From the NCBI RefSeq assembly GCF_005938625.1, contig NZ_VCNJ01000008.1, positions 124,001-188,000 on the forward strand: a DNA stretch of 64,000 nucleotides. The letters are read 5' to 3'. A program made the translations under genes and the position numbers. The DNA is from Pseudomonas fluorescens. GTDB taxonomy: Bacteria > Pseudomonadota > Gammaproteobacteria > Pseudomonadales > Pseudomonadaceae. Positions 17,352-26,721 of this stretch are shown here, piece after piece; position 1 is the first letter of the stretch, and each line of letters opens with the position of its first letter. The notes beneath the pieces were generated by a model. That model saw only the letters and a program-made list of their open reading frames with translations. It did not search any database and was not told where the DNA came from.

Positions 17352-17765
17352 ATGATTCCTTTCGAGTTGAAGCATCTGGATCACGTCGTCTTGCGCGTTC
17401 AAGACATGGATCGCAGTTTGACCTTCTACATCGAGACCCTCGGTTGCGAAGTGAAAAAGCGTCGTGACGATTTGGGCATGATCCACCTACGTGCTGGATC
17501 CTCAATGATCGACCTCGTGGACGTTGCCGGCCCCCTTGGCCAACAGGCTGGCGGGCCCGCAGATCCGCAACATCGTAATGTCGATCATTTCTGCCTGCGG
17601 ATCACACCGTTTAACGAGGCCGACATTCTCTCTCACCTACACGGCCACGGTATCCAAGCAGACAAGGCAGTGACACGATACGGCGCCGAAGGTAATGGCC
17701 CATCAATCTACTGCTTTGATCCCGATGGCAACCTGGTAGAACTTAAAGGCCCGGTTGAAGGTTGA
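17352..17765 (+). CDS. VOC-family protein (glyoxalase/dioxygenase fold)
   Basis: This 137-residue single-domain vicinal-oxygen-chelate protein shows the metal-ligand pattern of the fold: His in HLDHVVL (near 9), His in NVDHFCLR (about 79) and Glu in GNLVELKG (about 131), with FDPDGN before the last strand. Such proteins open, isomerise or dioxygenate small electrophiles, or bind antibiotics. The start at 17352 follows GAGGAG; the frame is open upstream to 17304. It sits between paralogue A and a LysR gene that ends 8 bp away in the opposite direction. Confidence 0.85.
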   Translation: MIPFELKHLDHVVLRVQDMDRSLTFYIETLGCEVKKRRDDLGMIHLRAGSSMIDLVDVAGPLGQQAGGPADPQHRNVDHFCLRITPFNEADILSHLHGHGIQADKAVTRYGAEGNGPSIYCFDPDGNLVELKGPVEG

Positions 17766-17772
17766 CGCTGGC

Positions 17773-18699
17773 TCAATGAGTCGCGTCATCAACCACGCCT
17801 GGATAATAGGCATCAACAAAACACTTTCGAAGCCACCTCAACGCAGGGTCACCGTCCTTTCTCAAGTGCCAGGCTTGCTGGTACGCGATTTTCGGCAACG
17901 CTATGGGCGGCTCAAAGCATCGTAGGTCGGGAAATCGCTTCATGTTTCCGAGAGCCTTTGCAGCAATCGTGAGCATGAGATCAGTCCCCTCGATCAACTC
18001 CACCGCCGCCGTCCAGTGAGGGAGGGCCAGCACAATATTTCTGCGTAGCCCCATGCCACTGAGTGTTCTTTCAATCTCATCGTTTGCATCAGGCCGCAAC
18101 GCAAGCATCACATGCGGTCGCTGCAACCACTCCTCAAGCGACATCGTCCCCTTTGACGGTAAGGCAGCTTTATCGGCAACGCTAACGAACTGATCGGGAA
18201 ATAGGTCTTCGACCATGATGTCTTTCGGTGCCTCCGGAAAAATACCCAGAGCCAGGTCTAATTCACCATCGGCCAGTTGAGAATGCATTGTCTCGCGGCT
18301 TGCTTGGCTGACGGCCAGCTCGATACCTGGTGCTTCAGCCCTGACTCGCCGAACAACGGAGGGGAACACTGTTTTCGCGGCGTAATCTGAGAGCGATAGC
18401 CGCAGTCTGGTTCTCGCTGTTGCAGGATCAAAGTCAGCCTCCGAAAGCAAACTGTTGAGCCCGATCAGCGCCGATTCCAGTGGGCCCATAAGAGCTTGAG
18501 CTTTGGCTGTCAGCGCCATGTAGCCATCTCGCCTAATCAGCAGCTGATCGTTGAAATGTACGCGCAGTTGGGCGAGGGAATGACTCACTGCTGGTTGACT
18601 CTTGTGCAAGCGCACTGACGCTCGGGTTACATGACGCTCTGTCAGCAATGCATGCAAAGTCAGCAGGAGGTTAAGATCGATTCGCCGGAGTTCATCCAT
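17773..18699 (-). CDS. LysR-family regulator (twin of the one at 21009)
   Basis: This 308-residue protein has an N-terminal winged helix-turn-helix (LTLHALLTERHVTRAS ... KSQPAVSHSLAQLR, about 10-55) and a C-terminal inducer-binding domain of the LeuO/NodD-like type. The ATG at 18699 gives the usual N-terminus MDELRRIDLNLL; the frame runs further upstream without support. It is a close paralogue of the LysR at 21009, most positions being the same by eye, so the region carries a duplicated regulatory unit. The target is probably the paralogue A/VOC genes beside it. Confidence 0.85.
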   Translation of the reverse strand: MDELRRIDLNLLLTLHALLTERHVTRASVRLHKSQPAVSHSLAQLRVHFNDQLLIRRDGYMALTAKAQALMGPLESALIGLNSLLSEADFDPATARTRLRLSLSDYAAKTVFPSVVRRVRAEAPGIELAVSQASRETMHSQLADGELDLALGIFPEAPKDIMVEDLFPDQFVSVADKAALPSKGTMSLEEWLQRPHVMLALRPDANDEIERTLSGMGLRRNIVLALPHWTAAVELIEGTDLMLTIAAKALGNMKRFPDLRCFEPPIALPKIAYQQAWHLRKDGDPALRWLRKCFVDAYYPGVVDDATH

Positions 18700-18978
18700 A
18701 GAAGGTTCCACTGGAGCATATTTGATAAAGTTTCTAAGTCTCAGGCCAAATGGTAGCGTGAATATCAACTCCTCTGCCTGACTGGTCTACTTGCCATTAG
18801 CTTCCATCCTAGCGCTGGTAAGCCTCCCTATGGGTTCGAATTCAGTTAAAAAGATTGCTGATTGTCCGAGTGCCAGGTCAAAGCGGTATAGCGCCAGGTG
18901 CGATGCCAGCGAGATGATTTGGCTGTTATTGATAGCTCCTGTTTCAAACGTTAAGCATGAAACGACGATGGAGTCGAT

Positions 18979-19869
18979 ATGGCGCTTCCCCCGCTACACA
19001 GCTTCAAGGTATTTGAAAGCGTGGCCAGGTTAGGCAGCCTTGCCGGCGCGGCTTTAGAGCTGCACGTCACAACGGGTGCAGTTAGCCAACAACTCAAAGC
19101 CCTGCAGTCCAGTCTATGCGTGGAGCTCTTCTCCAAGCAGGGCCGACAATTGGCTCTCACACCCAGCGGTCGCCGACTGCACATGCGTATCGCTAACGCG
19201 ATGCGCGAGATCAATGACGCTGTGAGTGAAGTTCGAATTGGCAATGAGCAGGAGCTCGTTGAAATCACATTGTCCACTCCGCCGTCCGAAGGAACCGAAT
19301 GGCTGGTCTCGCCCATACTGCGTTTCATGGCAGAGTCCGAGGCGGTCAGGGTGACCGTGATTACGGCTCCGAACATGGCGCTGGTGGACTGGCGTCGTGC
19401 AGATGTTGCGGTTATTTATGGCACACCTCCATGGCCAGGCTACTGGTGGCGCCTGCTGCACGGCATACGCATGATTCCCGTATGCAGTCCTCAGCATTTG
19501 CGGGGAGCTCTTGCCATTCACGAAGTCGGGGATCTAGTGAAGCATCGGTTGCTACATGAGGATGACGGTAGCCAGTGGCAGCAATGGCTTGCTGAGACGG
19601 GGGGCGCACGTGGTGATTTTGACAATATCCACTTTGAAGACTTCGGCATGGTGCTTCAGGCTGCGCGAGAAGGTTTCGGTGTAGCGCTGAGTGATGAAAC
19701 AGTATCTGCCCGAGATCTAGATGAAGGTCGTTTGGTCTGCCCTTTGCCAGTCTCTGTGCCAGCGCTACACAACTACTACGTCGTTTGCTCCGAAAGCGCA
19801 CGTGAACGCCCGGAGTTGCGGGCGTTCATCGACTGGTTATTGGATACGGTGGGCCGCTCTGATCAGTAA
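18979..19869 (+). CDS. LysR-family regulator (GcvA/AmpR-like)
   Basis: This 296-residue protein begins LPPLHSFKVFESVARLGSLAGAALELHVTTGAVSQQLKAL in pattern, typical of the GcvA/AmpR/DsdC subgroup with its helix-turn-helix at about 20-42. The ligand-binding domain fills residues 92-290. GGAG precedes the ATG. It is divergent from the LysR at 18699, with a 280 bp space between, and its last bases overlap the metallo-hydrolase gene read toward it. It probably controls that hydrolase. Confidence 0.85.
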   Translation: MALPPLHSFKVFESVARLGSLAGAALELHVTTGAVSQQLKALQSSLCVELFSKQGRQLALTPSGRRLHMRIANAMREINDAVSEVRIGNEQELVEITLSTPPSEGTEWLVSPILRFMAESEAVRVTVITAPNMALVDWRRADVAVIYGTPPWPGYWWRLLHGIRMIPVCSPQHLRGALAIHEVGDLVKHRLLHEDDGSQWQQWLAETGGARGDFDNIHFEDFGMVLQAAREGFGVALSDETVSARDLDEGRLVCPLPVSVPALHNYYVVCSESARERPELRAFIDWLLDTVGRSDQ

Positions 19870-20771
19870 CCGTACCCGCGACCATCTGTGAAACGGATGT
19901 TAGTCAGGATGCTAATGTCCTTCTCCACCTTGTACAGCTTGGAGCTCTTGATGAGCTCTGGGTCGCTGAAAGACTCCCCCTTGGCCCGTCCTGCCTGGAT
20001 CTGCAGCATCTTGTCGCGGATGACCACAACTTCGGCATAGGTCATGGCCGGTACTCTCGATGGGTCTTCATCAGCATGGGCGCCGTAGATTGCAGTATTG
20101 GGATTGATGACCTTCAGAGTGGCATCGAGGGATGACACATAGTCCTTCAGGTTTCCTGCCAAGAGCCATGATGGATAGAGGTGATCACCGGCCAGCAGGA
20201 TGTCATGTGCCTCATCGTACAAAGCCACTTCGTCTTTGGTGTGCCCAGGGACGCTCAGCAAGCGAACCCTAAGGCCACCCAAGTCGATAATCTCCTGTGG
20301 CTTCACCAAGCGCGAGACCTTGAAGGGCGGTACTACCATGTGGTCGAAATTGCCCAGGTATACCGGCTCCGGTACGTGGTAAAGGCCATCCTTCCCTTTG
20401 AACTTGCTAGTGAAGGGGGTATCGACCAAGTACACGCTCTGGAAATTATGCAGGCCGCCCAGATGATCAAAGTGCAGGTGCGATGGCAGAACTGATAGTG
20501 GCTTATCGGTGATTTTCTTCGCTACTTCCGTGATGTCCTCCCTTTGGTTTGCACCTGAATCGAACATCAGAGCCTGTTTCTCTCCCACGAGCAGATAGGA
20601 GAAGTTTTTTTGGTAGTAGGTAGGCTCGCCGATGGCGTAGAGGAAATCAGTCAGCTTGTGCACTACGAAGGCTGGCCCAGCTGTCTTGGTCACCTCTTCT
20701 GCATGGGCAACGAATGGAGCGGAGAAAATCGTAATGGATGCCAGCGTTAGGGCATTAATGAACTTGCGCAT
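19863..20771 (-). CDS. Exported MBL-fold metallo-hydrolase
   Basis: This 302-residue protein has a Sec signal peptide ending near VAHAEE (residue 24). It has the metallo-beta-lactamase-fold zinc motif HLHFDH (His98, His100, Asp102, His103), a later ligand in VPGHTKDE, and LLAGDHLYP with an Asp. It is a periplasmic hydrolase, of lactone, thioester or similar substrate type rather than a proven antibiotic hydrolase. GAGG lies upstream of the ATG. It overlaps the 3' end of the convergent LysR gene by 7 bp. Confidence 0.85.
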   Translation of the reverse strand: MRKFINALTLASITIFSAPFVAHAEEVTKTAGPAFVVHKLTDFLYAIGEPTYYQKNFSYLLVGEKQALMFDSGANQREDITEVAKKITDKPLSVLPSHLHFDHLGGLHNFQSVYLVDTPFTSKFKGKDGLYHVPEPVYLGNFDHMVVPPFKVSRLVKPQEIIDLGGLRVRLLSVPGHTKDEVALYDEAHDILLAGDHLYPSWLLAGNLKDYVSSLDATLKVINPNTAIYGAHADEDPSRVPAMTYAEVVVIRDKMLQIQAGRAKGESFSDPELIKSSKLYKVEKDISILTNIRFTDGRGYGY

Positions 20772-21008
20772 TTGGCGCGAACCTCTTCTTCTAGTTATCG
20801 AGGGGGGGCAGAACGTGATCTGCGAGGTTCATCTCACCGTCTGTCGTGCCTGACATCAATCCACTTTTTTAAGATCAAAAACTTCAGTACAGCTAAAGCA
20901 TCAAGAAGACGCTCGGCCACCGCTGATTGGTAAGCTCTGTGATATCGGGACGCCGATCACCAATCAACTCGATGTAGCGGTGTAGCGGTTTAGCGGTGTA
21001 ACTGATCA

Positions 21009-21920
21009 TCATCGGGTAACTTGGCTGCAGGCGAAGATCACGCTTCGTAGCCAGCTGTTGGCCGGATCTGCTTCCTTTCGAACGTGCCAGGCTTGCTGAT
21101 ACGAGAGGGTTGGCAGTGCGAAGGGAGCCTCGAAGGTTCTGAGGGTAGGGTGTTTGTTGAGATCGCCGACTGCCCAGCTCGCCACAGTCAGAATCAGATC
21201 GGTGCCGGCGATTAGCTCAATGGCCGCGCTCCAGTGAGGAAGTGCGACAGCTATCCGACGGCGGACACCTATAGCCGTGAGTGCTTTCTCAATCTCGTCG
21301 TTGGCGTCAGGCCTCATTGCCAACATGACATGAGGCCGCTCCAACCATTCATCGAGGCTCAGGCAGCCATTTTCAGGCAGAAAGGACACATCAGCGAGGC
21401 TCACGAAGTGTTCGGGAAACAACTCCTGGACATGAATGCCTTCGGGATACTCGGGGAATATGCCGAACGCGACATCCAGCTCACCATCTGCGAGCTGAGC
21501 TAGCATCATCTCTCGCGTGGCTTGGCTGACAGCCAGGTCGATACCAGGTGCTACTTCACGCAGATGTCGAACCAACCCTGGCAGCACGCGCCGAGTAGCG
21601 TAGTCCGAGAGAGAGAGACGGAATCGGGCATGAGACTTACCAGGATCGAACTGCGAAGCTCCCAGTAGACCATTTAGATTTTGAAGCGCCTGCTCTAAAG
21701 GAATAAGCAGACATTGCGCACGAGCCGTAAGAACGAGCTGCCCATCCCTTCTGATAAGAAGCTGGTCGTCAAAGTGAGCACGAAGTTGGGCCAAGGCATG
21801 GCTAACAGCAGGCTGGCTCTTGTGCAGGCGCACCGATGCCCGAGTGACATGTCGCTCCAAGAGCAGAGCATGCAGGGTCATCAGCAGATTGAGGTCAATT
21901 TTACGTAGCTCTTCCAGCAT
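21009..21920 (-). CDS. LysR-family regulator (twin of the one at 17773)
   Basis: This 303-residue protein has an N-terminal helix-turn-helix (HALLLERHVTRAS ... KSQPAVSHALAQLR) and an inducer domain nearly parallel to the LysR at 17773. The start at 21920 is an ATG just after an in-frame TTG. It is divergent from the DUF606 transporter at 22166 across 245 bp, the usual layout for a LysR protein and its target. Downstream, at 20960-21000, there are three short GTAGCGGTGTA-like direct repeats of unknown meaning. Confidence 0.85.
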   Translation of the reverse strand: MLEELRKIDLNLLMTLHALLLERHVTRASVRLHKSQPAVSHALAQLRAHFDDQLLIRRDGQLVLTARAQCLLIPLEQALQNLNGLLGASQFDPGKSHARFRLSLSDYATRRVLPGLVRHLREVAPGIDLAVSQATREMMLAQLADGELDVAFGIFPEYPEGIHVQELFPEHFVSLADVSFLPENGCLSLDEWLERPHVMLAMRPDANDEIEKALTAIGVRRRIAVALPHWSAAIELIAGTDLILTVASWAVGDLNKHPTLRTFEAPFALPTLSYQQAWHVRKEADPANSWLRSVIFACSQVTR

Positions 21921-22165
21921 CAATTACTTCTCGATTTCTACTCGACCCAGCTTAGCAAACCTACCTGGCTCTTTGAGTGGAGGCCTAGATCGGAGCTGGG
22001 GCACGCGATCAGGTCAATTTTCGAATTCGACAACCTCAAGGCAACTAGGTGTGGTCTTTGACCGATAATTCGTACGGCGAATATTGGACGTATGATTAAT
22101 CGATTTCCATTAGAAAAACGGATGGAGGATTATCTGTACACCAACTGAATACAGAGGGCGCAAAA

Positions 22166-22672
22166 GTGATTGGCAAAACTGCAATTCTCGCTCTGATCCC
22201 TGTCAGCATGGCATTCCTGGCTGGCGTAGTTCTTCCCTTTCAAGCGGCTAGTAATGCCGCAGTGGGCCGGGCCCTGGGCAGTCCTCTTTGGGGCGCTCTG
22301 ACCTCCCTGATTGTCAGCGCGATAGTTGTCATCGCAGCAGTTCTCGTAATGCGAGTGCCTGCGCCGGACATCAGCAAAGCGTTGCAAGGTTCCTGGTGGC
22401 TATGGATCGGCGGGGTGCTAGGGGCAATCTACGTGGTGGGGGCGTCGGCACTCACCCCGAAACTTGGGGCTGGTGGCTTCCTTCTGCTTGTAGTGGCTGG
22501 CCAAATCACCGCCTCAGTATTGGTTGACCACTTTGGCCTGATGGGCTTGAGCCCGAAGCCGATCAACTTCGCCAAACTTGCAGGAGTGATTCTGATCTTC
22601 GGCGGCGTTTTCTTAGTACAGAGCGCTGGATCAACACCCACAGATAAACCATCGATTGAAGTCGCTAAGTAA
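22166..22672 (+). CDS. DMT-superfamily small transporter, DUF606/YdcZ type (copy 1)
   Basis: This 168-residue membrane protein has five hydrophobic helices and the DUF606 (YdcZ) pattern: PFQAASNAAVGRALGSPLWGAL near the N-terminus and WWLWIGGVLGAIYVV in the middle. Members are half-size drug/metabolite transporters that usually work as dimers. The start is GTG behind GAGGG. It is divergent from the LysR at 21920. A second copy lies at 26203. Confidence 0.8.
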   Translation: MIGKTAILALIPVSMAFLAGVVLPFQAASNAAVGRALGSPLWGALTSLIVSAIVVIAAVLVMRVPAPDISKALQGSWWLWIGGVLGAIYVVGASALTPKLGAGGFLLLVVAGQITASVLVDHFGLMGLSPKPINFAKLAGVILIFGGVFLVQSAGSTPTDKPSIEVAK

Positions 22673-23045
22673 GCCCTTCTCAGTTCGATGCGAGTGGACA
22701 CTTCAAGAGCCTCACTGGAAGTCGACCTGAGGTTAACGGGAGGGAGGCGCAGGCGGAATTTTGATCATCATGGCAAAGATAATCGGACTTAAGCGATCTC
22801 AAAGCAGCTGAAACGCTGACCAAATTTCCGCACCGTTATAGATGGATTCCACGACGCTCTGCTTAGGCTGATTTTAGCTTCAATAATTCAGCCTCTTTTT
22901 ACAGAAGCCTGATATCTAAATTTTATAAAAATTAACACTCAGAACTTGCATAGACGTTTATGTTTTATCACGTCAGCAGGATGTGCACATGAACGAAAGT
23001 TCATCACTACATTTCAATCTAAATCGTTTTATTGGAGTATCTCTT
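22673..23045. other. 373 bp intergenic, AT-rich toward the right
   Basis: There is no gene here. The stretch 22850-22990 is strongly AT-rich and probably contains the promoter of the gene at 23046. Confidence 0.5.
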
Positions 23046-23762
23046 ATGAATATCGTAAAGTTGCAATTCAGTGATGGTCGTCCTAATGCCGTAGGCCTCG
23101 AAGAAGTTAATGCTATTCTTCGGAGCGTCGGAGTTCGTGCGAGCACCGTCAGCATTCCCGATGCTGCCAAGCCAATTCTAGAAGCATCGAAATCTCGCCC
23201 TGTTACCGAGGCTGAGCAAGAAGAACTGATCAAGCATTTCAGCCTGAACCGTGCAGAGCTGCTTGAGCAGATCGAACTGGCAGGTCGCGTCCCGGAAACC
23301 CCGCGTGGAGGCCTGCTCGGCACTCGTCAACCTGGCGTTGCTCCTTACCCCAAGGTGTACGACATGTTGGCCATCCCTGAAGATTATCGCGCTAACGTTC
23401 TGGAGACTTTCGGTCGCTTTCACGTGAACATGGCCGAGAACGGTCAAGGCATCGATGAAGTGATGACCGTCGTATCGGGTGGCCCATTCACGTGGATGTT
23501 CGTCCTCCCTGACGGCGTCGTGATACGGCTCACCGTTGGCCCAGCCAGTGAAGAAACTGCGATCCGCCTGAGCTACCCAGGCATGGGTATACACGCCGGC
23601 TACATGGATCCGAAGCAAGGTCTGATCGTGGCATACGCACACGGCCCTGAAGAGTTCGTAGTTCGCTACGACGAACCTACAGCGCCCCATGCAGAGTTGC
23701 TGAATACCAACCCATGGGTAGACTTCACCGGAAACATGCCGTCCCTGTTCGACAAGATCTAA
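23046..23762 (+). CDS. Cytoplasmic paralogue B of the 16494 protein
   Basis: This 238-residue protein begins MNIVKLQFSDGRPNAVG and aligns throughout with the mature part of the 16494 protein, but has no signal peptide. I chose the ATG at 23046, with GGAG 10 bases upstream; the frame is open to an ATG at 22983 that adds 21 residues without looking like a signal. Conserved blocks include YPKVYDM, DEVMTVVSGGPF and HAGYMDPKQGLIVAYAHGP. The pair implies the same chemistry or binding on both sides of the inner membrane. The family was not recognised. Confidence 0.65.
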   Translation: MNIVKLQFSDGRPNAVGLEEVNAILRSVGVRASTVSIPDAAKPILEASKSRPVTEAEQEELIKHFSLNRAELLEQIELAGRVPETPRGGLLGTRQPGVAPYPKVYDMLAIPEDYRANVLETFGRFHVNMAENGQGIDEVMTVVSGGPFTWMFVLPDGVVIRLTVGPASEETAIRLSYPGMGIHAGYMDPKQGLIVAYAHGPEEFVVRYDEPTAPHAELLNTNPWVDFTGNMPSLFDKI

Positions 23763-23773
23763 CGGGCTCCTCC

Positions 23774-23807
23774 AAAAGCCTCCGTACCGAAAGGACGGAG
23801 GCTTTTT
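23774..23807 (+). terminator. Rho-independent terminator after paralogue B
   Basis: An AAGCCTCCGT / ACGGAGGCTT stem with a 9-base loop is followed by TTTTT, 12 bp after the stop at 23762. Confidence 0.85.
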
Positions 23808-23842
23808 CGTAGCTGCCCAAAAAGCTCCTCTGCCTCACCATC

Positions 23843-24319
23843 CTATCTGTCCCCTGAGGCTTTCTCTAGATTTTCGCCATCTAAGACAACGTGCTTATTT
23901 CTGCAGTTAGCGATCCGTTCCTTGGCGCAGTAGAAATTGTTCCTCCCCGTTTTCCACGGTGCCACCTCGGTACTCGAAAACCGGTAAAAGCGGAATTCCC
24001 CCGGTTCGTGCTGGCTCTCCCGAAGCTTGCTGCGAGGCCCAATCACAACGACCAACTCGTCATAATTATCGGGGTTACCCACATTGATGTTGTTGCCCGT
24101 TGGCGAGTTGTTGAATTTGATCTGCACTCGCTTTTCGTCATGCACACCGTCATGCCCTGGTAGCCGCAGTTGTTCAGCAAGCACTGTTCCGAAGGCATCA
24201 GCGCAGAGGAACTCGCCAATGTCTCCCAAAAATCTCGAGGATCGGATGATGCCGACTTTTTCTAGCCTATCGACGGCCTCGAAGAACGCTGCCAAGGCAG
24301 ATTCTTGATCACTTGTCAT
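23843..24319 (-). CDS. Putative PD-(D/E)XK nuclease-fold protein
   Basis: This 158-residue protein reads GDIGEFLCADAFG ... GHDGVHDEKRVQIKFNNS, an E-(D)-QxK pattern typical of restriction-endonuclease-like folds and similar in layout to the DUF6998-type gene at 13788. The start is uncertain. The ATG at 24319 gives the bare nuclease domain. A start at 24445 would add a perfect-looking lipoprotein signal (IAVLALVSIGLGGCSS), which would be odd for a nuclease. I prefer the shorter form because nuclease-like relatives are cytoplasmic, but the choice is open. It converges with paralogue B. Confidence 0.55.
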   Translation of the reverse strand: MTSDQESALAAFFEAVDRLEKVGIIRSSRFLGDIGEFLCADAFGTVLAEQLRLPGHDGVHDEKRVQIKFNNSPTGNNINVGNPDNYDELVVVIGPRSKLRESQHEPGEFRFYRFSSTEVAPWKTGRNNFYCAKERIANCRNKHVVLDGENLEKASGDR

Positions 24320-24715
24320 AACAGTCCAGCCATAAGTAGATGATCTATGTGGCGAAATAATTTCGCTAATTTTATCGCATAACTTTGATGAGCAGCCGCC
24401 TAGGCCAATTGATACCAGCGCTAAAACCGCGATATGAAGATGCAAGATGGGTCAAGCTCTGCGCAGCGATCACGAATTCATTGCCAGCCTGCCCATCAGA
24501 TGTTTGCGGTCTGCTTACGCTGTGCATAAATGTCCGCTTCTGGCCCGAAGTTGACTGCTATGGGTCGATATCCCACTCAAGGCCAGCGAGTGTGCAGGTC
24601 AATTCGAATGTAAATAGGTGGTTACCCATGCGCTTACGCACACGAAGCACATTAAGACTGAATTCCCAATGCGTACTCGCGGAGAAGCCTCATAGAGCTC
24701 GATTCGGAGCATGCA

Positions 24716-24760
24716 CAAAAAACCCGGTTGATCGGAAGGGAGCAATGATTCAACCGGGTG
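24716..24760 (-). terminator. Rho-independent-type terminator of the 24832 gene
   Basis: On the minus strand an ACCCGGTTGAATC / GATCAACCGGGT stem is followed by a run of T. It lies 72 bp after the end of the leftward gene at 24832. The rest of 24320-24715 shows no further gene. Confidence 0.7.
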
Positions 24761-24831
24761 GGAACTGAAAACGCCAATCTGGCGCTCTAATAGTTAACGA
24801 GCGCTTTCAGAAACGCGCCGGAGGGATTGTG

Positions 24832-25443
24832 TTATGCACCACAACAGATATTGGGAATTGCTGACCGCCAAGGCTGCCACTGATAAACCAGCAGAGACAT
24901 TTTTTGCTCGGGCTCATAAAAGACCAAGATTTTGCCCTCACCGCCGTCATCACGGGGGGAGTTTAAAGAGGTCACAAACCGGAACAGGTGGCCCGAGGGA
25001 CTGATGGGCGATGGCTTCCCCTCAGTCGTTACCTCGACCGGAAAATCGACCTGATCAACCCAATCCAAGTTTTTCCCGGCTTGGGCGTCCTTTCCACCCA
25101 CTCTCATGGCGGGTAATGTCCAAGAAGTACAGGGTGGTCGAGCGACATCTACTACGTAACACCCCTCTTCCTGCACGTCAAAATGAAAACCAGGATGAGC
25201 GGATAGGCGACTTAATCCGTTTGCGATCTCGAATCGGAGCCATGTGGTGTACACCCCCTTATGTGAGGTTAAAACACCGTCATGTTGAGCTTTGATTTCA
25301 CACGCCGAACTTGGCACGACTACCCGAACTTTCTCGCTCCACTCTGCGTGAAAGTGCCCTAGGTATATCGTCACCAGAGGAACCAGATCACTCCCGAGTA
25401 GAGCTGAGCCATCGGCGGATTTCGGATTACAGTAATTGTTCAC
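24832..25443 (-). CDS. Hypothetical protein, unrecognised
   Basis: This 203-residue soluble protein has no signal peptide and no recognised motif. It starts with GTG at 25443 behind a strong AGGAGG. Composition (many V, W, P and paired strands such as KILVFYEPEQ) suggests a beta-rich fold. A terminator follows it. It is a single-gene unit. Confidence 0.6.
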   Translation of the reverse strand: MNNYCNPKSADGSALLGSDLVPLVTIYLGHFHAEWSEKVRVVVPSSACEIKAQHDGVLTSHKGVYTTWLRFEIANGLSRLSAHPGFHFDVQEEGCYVVDVARPPCTSWTLPAMRVGGKDAQAGKNLDWVDQVDFPVEVTTEGKPSPISPSGHLFRFVTSLNSPRDDGGEGKILVFYEPEQKMSLLVYQWQPWRSAIPNICCGA

Positions 25444-25567
25444 GTTTCCTCCTACGAAGCCAAACTGTGTCTTCCTATGAGGTGCTGTACTTGAGGCTTA
25501 TGACGCCCTGGAAGCATCTAACGAACGGGAAGTGCATGTGTGTGTGCATCTTTAGCCACCGAGGAAT

Positions 25568-26062
25568 TTAGCTTGCTGCTTTGGCGAAGACATACATTCC
25601 AACACCATCTCTGCCCATGTCTTCAACGCGAATAATTGAAAATCCACATTTATTTACGTAAAAACACACGTTGTTAATGAGGCATGTCGGAGTTTTCAGC
25701 TTCCAGCCTCCTTCGCACGGAAAGCTCCTTTCAATTTCTACCCATGCGCGGTAGCCATAGCCTTTCCCCTGTTCATCAGGAAGGATAAACAGTCGTTCAA
25801 TTATGTTTGCGTTATAAGTATCTAAAGAAATTAAAGCCCCTCCAATCAGGAGGTCATCCTTCCATAGGGTCAAGACAGTTTTGTCCGGGAGCGCTATTGC
25901 GGACTCGAATGAAAGCTCTCTCTCATCATCGCCATCTTCCTCTTCCATATCATCAGGAAAGTAAGGCGCATTCGAATCGAGAGATAATGCATATATTCTT
26001 TCAAGCTCGTCGGCATCAGCTTCAACAGCTGTCTTTATTTGCAATTCTTTCTCCATTTTCAT
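25568..26062 (-). CDS. GNAT-family N-acetyltransferase
   Basis: This 164-residue protein fits the GNAT fold: an N-terminal IKTAVEADADELERIYAL, a central strand pair KTVLTLWKDDLLIGGALISL, and the acetyl-CoA loop IERLFILPDEQGKGYGYRAW (Q-x-x-G-x-G/A pattern). The C-terminal part has NNVCFYVNKCGFS, normal for the family. Starts at 26062 and 26056 are both possible; neither has a strong ribosome-binding site. The acceptor is unknown. Confidence 0.75.
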   Translation of the reverse strand: MKMEKELQIKTAVEADADELERIYALSLDSNAPYFPDDMEEEDGDDERELSFESAIALPDKTVLTLWKDDLLIGGALISLDTYNANIIERLFILPDEQGKGYGYRAWVEIERSFPCEGGWKLKTPTCLINNVCFYVNKCGFSIIRVEDMGRDGVGMYVFAKAAS

Positions 26063-26202
26063 GTATAAAAAATGAGTTGTTAGAAGGTGCATTCTTTATT
26101 CTGGTGACAGGCCGTTATGCTCGAGCGCTCTGACTGGTAGGCGGGCGCACAAGCGTCGATAGTCTTTGGAGTAGATATGACCAAGGAGCCGAGCTGTCGG
26201 CA

Positions 26203-26721
26203 TCACCGACTGGTGACTTCACTTTGCGGCTTCTTTTCTACTGGTGACAGGTTTGTACCGGTGAACTGAGCAACCAGCAACCCGACAAACATGATCCCGA
26301 CGCCGATGGCGCGTCCCATGTTGATAGGCTTGACGGTCAATCCCAGTAATCCAAAGTGGTCGAGAAGCATTGCTGCGATCATCTGCCCGGCGATGACACA
26401 CACGATGAAACCCGCAGCACCGATTTTTGGCAGAAGCGCCAGTGAGGTCGCGACGTAAATCGCCCCAGTTATGCCTCCGATCCACATCCACCATGGGCCT
26501 TGGAGGGCGTTTGACATAGAGGGAAGGGGTAACCGCAAAGCGAACGCAACAATTAATAATGCAAAAAAGCCGATGAACAGCGCGACAGCGGCACCCCACA
26601 GGGGATTGCCAAGCACCCGGCCCAGAGTGCCACCGCTTGCTGCTTGGACAGGAATAAGAGCTCCTGCCATTACTGCCATCGCCAACGGAAGAACTGATAA
26701 AAGTACGGTTTTGCTGAACAT
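26203..26721 (-). CDS. DMT-superfamily small transporter, DUF606/YdcZ type (copy 2)
   Basis: This 172-residue protein has five membrane helices and is clearly homologous to the transporter at 22166. It shares ALIPVQAASGGTLGRVLGNP, WWMWIGGITGAIYV and DHFGLLGLTVKPIN in pattern. GGAG precedes the ATG. No regulator lies directly beside it. The two copies might form a heterodimer, as some half-size transporters do, or serve different conditions. Confidence 0.8.
   Translation of the reverse strand: MFSKTVLLSVLPLAMAVMAGALIPVQAASGGTLGRVLGNPLWGAAVALFIGFFALLIVAFALRLPLPSMSNALQGPWWMWIGGITGAIYVATSLALLPKIGAAGFIVCVIAGQMIAAMLLDHFGLLGLTVKPINMGRAIGVGIMFVGLLVAQFTGTNLSPVEKKPQSEVTSR

Noticed and set aside
19863..20771. 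Metallo-beta-lactamase as an antibiotic-resistance gene
   Set aside because: The fold and the HxHxDH motif are shared by many hydrolases; nothing specific to carbapenemases is visible.
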